Assembly (NCBI GenBank): GCA_003508835.1
Contig: PUFA01000092.1
Span: 7,297,501 to 7,361,500, forward strand
Reading direction: 5' to 3'
Length of the DNA stretch: 64,000 bases
Origin: Eonycteris spelaea
Lineage: Eukaryota > Chordata > Mammalia > Chiroptera > Pteropodidae
The notes beneath the pieces were generated by a model that was given only the letters and a program-made list of their open reading frames with translations, ran no database searches and was not told the origin of the DNA. Position 1 is the stretch's first letter. Each line of letters opens with the position of its first letter. This document shows, piece after piece, positions 62,301 to 64,000 of the stretch. The translations under genes were made by a program, and so were the position numbers.

Positions 62301-64000
62301 ATTGTTGCATATTTTAACAGCCTATCTCAGTAATTTGAAGAACTAGGTAAACATCAGTAGACATAAAATAATGAACATAATGTGCAATTTCTTTACTGAA
62401 CACAAGATGGCAAAGCAGTCACAGTACTTGCAAAACTGGATCTTTGTATTTGAATTCAGTGAAATATGTCATTCTTTTATTATGTGAACATACTGTTTTC
62501 CTTTATTTTTGCGCCAACAAAATGAACAGTGGTAATTAATGAAATAAATAGGAATACTGCAGTATGGTGCCATAATATTTGGCACATACATAATAGGCAT
62601 TAAATAAATATTTGTTGAATGAATGAAATATGGGGCTTTGGAGTTATATCTGTGTTTAAGTTTTAAAACAATTTATTTTAAATTTGAATTACAAAAATAC
62701 CACTTTTCCTTCTAGCAGTAGTTGTCAGACTTTTTGGTTTTAAGATCTCTTTTAAAAATTGTTGTTTGTGATGGTTCTGTCTATTGATACATAATACATA
62801 TTTTTATGAAAAATAACATTTTCAAGACAAAAATAGGCCAGCAAGTGGCATTGTTTTACATTTTGGCAGATATTCTTATGCATGATCAGCAACTGTATTC
62901 TCATGTTGTATTCTGCATTCAACTTATATGCTCACAAAAGAATGAGATTTTTAAAAAGGCAGATAGCATCTTGGTATTACTATGAAACAGTTTTGGTCTT
63001 GGATCACGCAAAGAGTCTTGAACTCCCTCAGGAGTCCTGGACCATACTTTGAGTCTCTCTGACTTATAAAACAAGACAAAGAAAAAATGAAGAATTATTA
63101 GTGAGTGTGTGGCCTGAACAATGTACATACAGTTTACTCCTTGTTGGTAGGCTGTTTGGGTTCCCATGAATGTTTGCCTAACCAGAAAAATTGTAGGAGC
63201 CTCATCTGGGAAATATTAATGGTACAAAATGTTACTTAAGTCTTAAATTGTACTATCTCATATTTAGCTGGGGGTCAGGAATAAGTTGGAGCATGCTGCC
63301 ATCCAATTCTGACTTGTTATCTCAGGTATGTGGTGTAGTTTAGGTTCTATTGGTGGAAAAAGATGTTTCCTCTGAATGAGGAGTTGGAGTAGTGACTGAA
63401 AAAGAGCTTTCTGAAACTAGAACCTTCTCATATTACTGTTGAGAGTGGAAAACAGTCTGACAGTTTCACAAAAAGTTAAACACAGATTGCTCTATGACCC
63501 AGCGAAACCATTCCTAGGTATGTACTCAGAAGAAATAAAAATATATGTCCGCACAAAATCATGTACATGAATTTTCATAGCAGCATTATTTATAATAGCC
63601 GAAGTAGAAACAACCTAAATGTCCATGAACTGATGAATAAACAAAATGTGGCATATCCATACATGGAATATTATTCAGTCATAAAAAGGGATGAAGTACT
63701 GATACGTGCACTGACATGGATGAACCTTGCAAATATTATACTAAGTGAAAGAAGGAAGTCTCAAAAGACCTGATAATGAGACCACTGTTACTATCTCTTT
63801 TAGCCTTGGCTGCTGGAAGTTCAGACTATATGTAATGCTCAGTCACAGTAATATTGTTAGCTACGGTAGGCAACCTGTATACTTTCTTTTCTTTTACATG
63901 TTTTGGTATAGGTTTTTGTTTTTTTTTAAATTTACACACAAATATTTTATTGTAAGATGCCTGTAGTCTTTATCAGAAGCAGTTGGGATTTAAATTACAA
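47038..64000 (+). CDS. CYB5R4: CYB5R4, cytochrome b5 reductase 4, 5' part only
   Basis: CYB5R4 (NCB5OR) is a soluble flavohaemoprotein of about 520 residues in human. It has an N-terminal cytochrome b5 domain, a central CS domain and a C-terminal NAD(P)H-dependent b5-reductase domain, and is linked to redox balance and lipid desaturation. This window holds only exon 1 (47038-47112), exon 2 (51019-51172) and the start of intron 2. The joined text begins [16 protein letters not shown] and reaches DDCWICIR just inside the b5 domain. The haem-binding HPGG motif is in a later exon not present here. No further exon was found up to the right edge, so intron 2 is at least 12.8 kb. Confidence 0.92.
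47151..48200. other. CYB5R4 intron 1, 5' part
   Basis: Pyrimidine-rich sequence follows the CpG island, then AT-rich intron with a T-run at 48019-48030. Nothing named. Confidence 0.5.
48205..48312 (-). repeat. MIR SINE fragment (antisense)
   Basis: Text 'ttacaacgatcctatgaagt' and 'tctcattttcacagaaaagg' matches antisense MIR. Confidence 0.7.
48785..48985 (+). repeat. MIR SINE (sense)
   Basis: Order: agtcaagcacttaacctctt, gtttcctctggtgtaaatgg, gggttaaatgtgataattct, and gtatgttaagcactcactaa. Confidence 0.85.
49085..49695 (-). repeat. L2 LINE relic (antisense)
   Basis: Antisense L2 order: atttattgagaacctactac, gtttcatagcaatcaaggac, tctgaagggcttggtaaacc and gtggtgagccacagaagtaa. It overlaps a chance ORF at 49275-49490. 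Confidence 0.65.
49790..50142 (-). repeat. LTR relic (MaLR/MLT-like), antisense
   Basis: Same family as 25795-26160, reversed: gttttagtccattcaagccg, taacagaataccatagatta, cacaattctggaggccggga, catgacctaattacctgcca, and a 'ggttaggagttcaacatatg' end. Confidence 0.7.
50352..50440 (+). repeat. hAT-like DNA transposon fragment
   Basis: gggtaggcaaacttttctgc, then aaagatccagataataaatg and gaggcc-like 'gctttgagggccacatggc' match the terminus of a common nonautonomous hAT-type element. Confidence 0.65.
50452..50474. repeat. (CCA)n microsatellite
   Basis: About seven CCA/ACC units in a row. Confidence 0.95.
51019..51172 (+). CDS. CYB5R4: CYB5R4 exon 2
   Basis: The acceptor [14 protein letters not shown] at 51018 after a long T-rich tract; the donor gtaggt begins at 51173. 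The 154 bases encode [20 protein letters not shown], then [20 protein letters not shown] and [11 protein letters not shown] plus the first base of a Gly codon. [10 protein letters not shown]...DDCWICI is the first helix and strand of the cytochrome b5 fold. The frame is fully open and phase-compatible with exon 1. Confidence 0.96.
51935..52035 (+). repeat. L2 LINE 3' terminus (sense)
   Basis: gtaacttttatgagggcagg, gaccatgtcagtcttactgc, ctagcacatagaggtcatta and gtttgttgaatgaatg form a very typical L2 end. Confidence 0.85.
52160..52590 (-). repeat. LTR-type relic (MaLR/MLT-like), antisense
   Basis: ttattggctcacagctccgg, then tctctcttcac-like 'tttctcttcacatggcttct', 'ccaaataaggtcacattctg' and 'ggtttcaacatgaattttgg'. 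A widespread antisense LTR-like pattern. Confidence 0.6.
53297..53329. repeat. Poly(T) tract
   Basis: Thirty or so T in a row, followed by a G/T-rich (GTTTT)-type stretch at 53358-53395. It generates artefactual Phe- and Lys-run ORFs. Confidence 0.95.
53500..53890 (-). repeat. L2 LINE relic (antisense)
   Basis: Antisense order: gtggaagactttgaaagcct, atgtgtttttaatttagatg, gtgccttagaaagatcagtc, tggtggtg. Divergent. Confidence 0.6.
53974..53993 (+). repeat. SINE target-site duplication, left copy
   Basis: aaaatattaatgataccttc, identical to the copy after the SINE tail at 54218-54237. Confidence 0.95.
53994..54217 (+). mobile_element. Hybrid tRNA/5S rRNA SINE (MEG-TR-like)
   Basis: The head is tRNA-like, with a B box ggttcacgtcc at 54046-54056 (consensus GGTTCRANTCC). 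From 54077 the body follows 5S rRNA: gtttacagccatgccaccct, the internal A box gaagctaagcagggtc (54121-54136) and a C-box-like ggaagggagatcacc (54154-54168), ending gatgctgtgggca near 54192. An A/T-rich tail follows. The element is flanked by perfect 20-base direct repeats (53974-53993 and 54218-54237) starting at an L1-type TT/AAAA nick site. It therefore arrived by L1-driven retroposition. tRNA-5S hybrid SINEs are known to me from fruit bats (MEG-TR). It lies in CYB5R4 intron 2. Confidence 0.85.
54218..54237 (+). repeat. SINE target-site duplication, right copy
   Basis: Exact match to 53974-53993, directly after the A-rich tail. Confidence 0.95.
54238..55390. other. CYB5R4 intron 2, nothing named
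   Basis: AT-rich intron with no exon or repeat that I can name. Confidence 0.45.
55393..55885 (+). mobile_element. Tigger-like (TcMar) DNA transposon, 5' part
   Basis: It begins cagttgatcctcattatttg, preceded by TA (the Tc1/mariner target), and continues with the internal text 'ttgtaaccccaaaatccata' and 'ctagctgaagtcacacgagg' as in Tigger-type elements. The far terminus is not seen, so it is truncated. Confidence 0.75.
55985..56100 (-). repeat. MIR SINE fragment (antisense)
   Basis: Text 'ttcacaacaaacctataagg' and 'cacagatgagggcactgaag' matches antisense MIR. Confidence 0.75.
56101..57060. other. CYB5R4 intron 2, nothing named
   Basis: AT-rich intron sequence. ORFs here have no domain. Confidence 0.4.
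57062..57420 (-). repeat. L2 LINE relic (antisense)
   Basis: Order: catttatttaatcagtattt, ggcccctgctctgctcttat, gagctgagatgtgaaggatg, agtgggagttaactaggcaa and gtatgcaaaggctgggtggt. Confidence 0.75.
57421..58189. other. CYB5R4 intron 2, nothing named
   Basis: Pyrimidine-rich (57480-57680) then AT-rich intron. The pyrimidine-rich part may be an L2 sense scrap. Confidence 0.4.
58190..60870 (-). mobile_element. Ancient LINE-1 (L1M-type) 5' region, antisense
   Basis: Text runs through 'gaaaaaagcttcagacttac', 'agtgcttgttatttctttct' and 'ttggtcttcagcagtttgac', then 'aattttctcatctgttgtgt', 'tttagtgttttcttagactc', 'gtgggttatctttttgaaaa' and finally 'gaatttcttgttcctacgcc' and 'tctgtaccaccaggggcctg'. 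This series matches my memory of the antisense strand of ancient L1 5' sequence. A MER1-like element interrupts it at 58571-58785. The borders are approximate. Confidence 0.5.
58571..58785 (+). mobile_element. MER1-like hAT-Charlie element
   Basis: caagggtcctacagacccgt at the left and the mirrored 'tgccaaaaagattggggacc' at the right, with 'gaactggactgcgcagcagg' and 'catcaggcattagattctca' inside. Flanked by 8-base repeats ccttaggc (58563-58570) and ctttaggc (58786-58793), one mismatch apart, as expected for hAT insertion. Confidence 0.85.
60871..62575. other. CYB5R4 intron 2, nothing named
   Basis: AT-rich intron with a G-rich patch at 61869-61890. No exon recognised. Confidence 0.45.
62576..62632 (+). 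repeat. L2 LINE 3' terminus (sense)
   Basis: tatttggcacatacataata, aataaatatttgttgaatga, atgaaat. Short L2 end. Confidence 0.7.
62712..63062 (+). mobile_element. Nonautonomous DNA transposon relic (hAT-like)
   Basis: It starts with 'gtagttgtcagactttttgg' and runs through 'gaaaaataacattttcaaga', 'gtggcattgttttacatttt', 'aatgagatttttaaaaaggc' to the right end 'ggagtcctggaccatacttt'. The ends are inverted relative to each other. The family also appears at 29060-29555. Confidence 0.65.
63440..63775 (+). mobile_element. LINE-1 ORF2 C-terminal fragment
   Basis: The peptide text [16 protein letters not shown] and [13 protein letters not shown] (63650-63755) is the typical L1 ORF2 C-terminus, preceded by 'ctctatgacccagcgaaacc'. 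Truncated at both ends and lying in CYB5R4 intron 2. Confidence 0.9.
63776..64000. other. CYB5R4 intron 2, window end
   Basis: AT-rich intron with a T-run at 63918-63929. No exon seen. Confidence 0.5.

Noticed and set aside
1..64000. CRISPR arrays, operons, phage or insertion-sequence systems
   Set aside because: No regularly spaced repeats and no prokaryotic gene structure; the window is mammalian nuclear DNA.

Overview
This is vertebrate nuclear DNA: AT-rich, intron-rich, full of LINE-1, L2, MIR, LTR and DNA-transposon relics, with two CpG-rich promoters. Mammalian origin is clear from the two genes recognised, RIPPLY2 and the 5' end of CYB5R4 (both on +, the order I recall from human chromosome 6q14). 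A SINE at 53994-54217 joins a tRNA-like head to a 5S-rRNA-like body. That architecture is what I know as MEG-TR, described from fruit bats (Pteropodidae), so the best guess for the source is a megabat. I cannot resolve the genus.

Layout. 1-40.3 kb is intergenic and holds no protein gene that I can support. It contains 3'-end LINE-1 copies (about 2.0, 6.8-7.3, 21.95-24.56 and 33.66-36.58 kb), L2 and MIR relics, LTR relics, hAT-like elements and microsatellites. Long ORFs in this part are chance ORFs or transposon fragments. 40.3-44.8 kb is RIPPLY2: a CpG island with a TATA box, four exons and a poly(A) signal at 44781. Its exon 2 carries the WRPW (Groucho/TLE-binding) motif and exons 3-4 the Ripply homology domain. 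The apparent exon-1 start codon is not in frame with WRPW when the strongest splice sites are used. From 46.8 kb to the right edge lies the 5' part of CYB5R4: a CpG promoter, exon 1 (47038-47112), exon 2 (51019-51172, entering the cytochrome b5 domain) and then intron 2, which runs out of the window. The remaining exons are outside.

The two genes are unrelated in function. RIPPLY2 is a somite-boundary co-repressor that turns T-box activators into repressors; CYB5R4 is a soluble cytochrome b5/b5-reductase fusion enzyme. They are neighbours about 2.2 kb apart on the same strand.

Repeat families were assigned from memory of consensus sequences, without alignment, so their borders are approximate. 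No prokaryotic, phage or CRISPR features are present.
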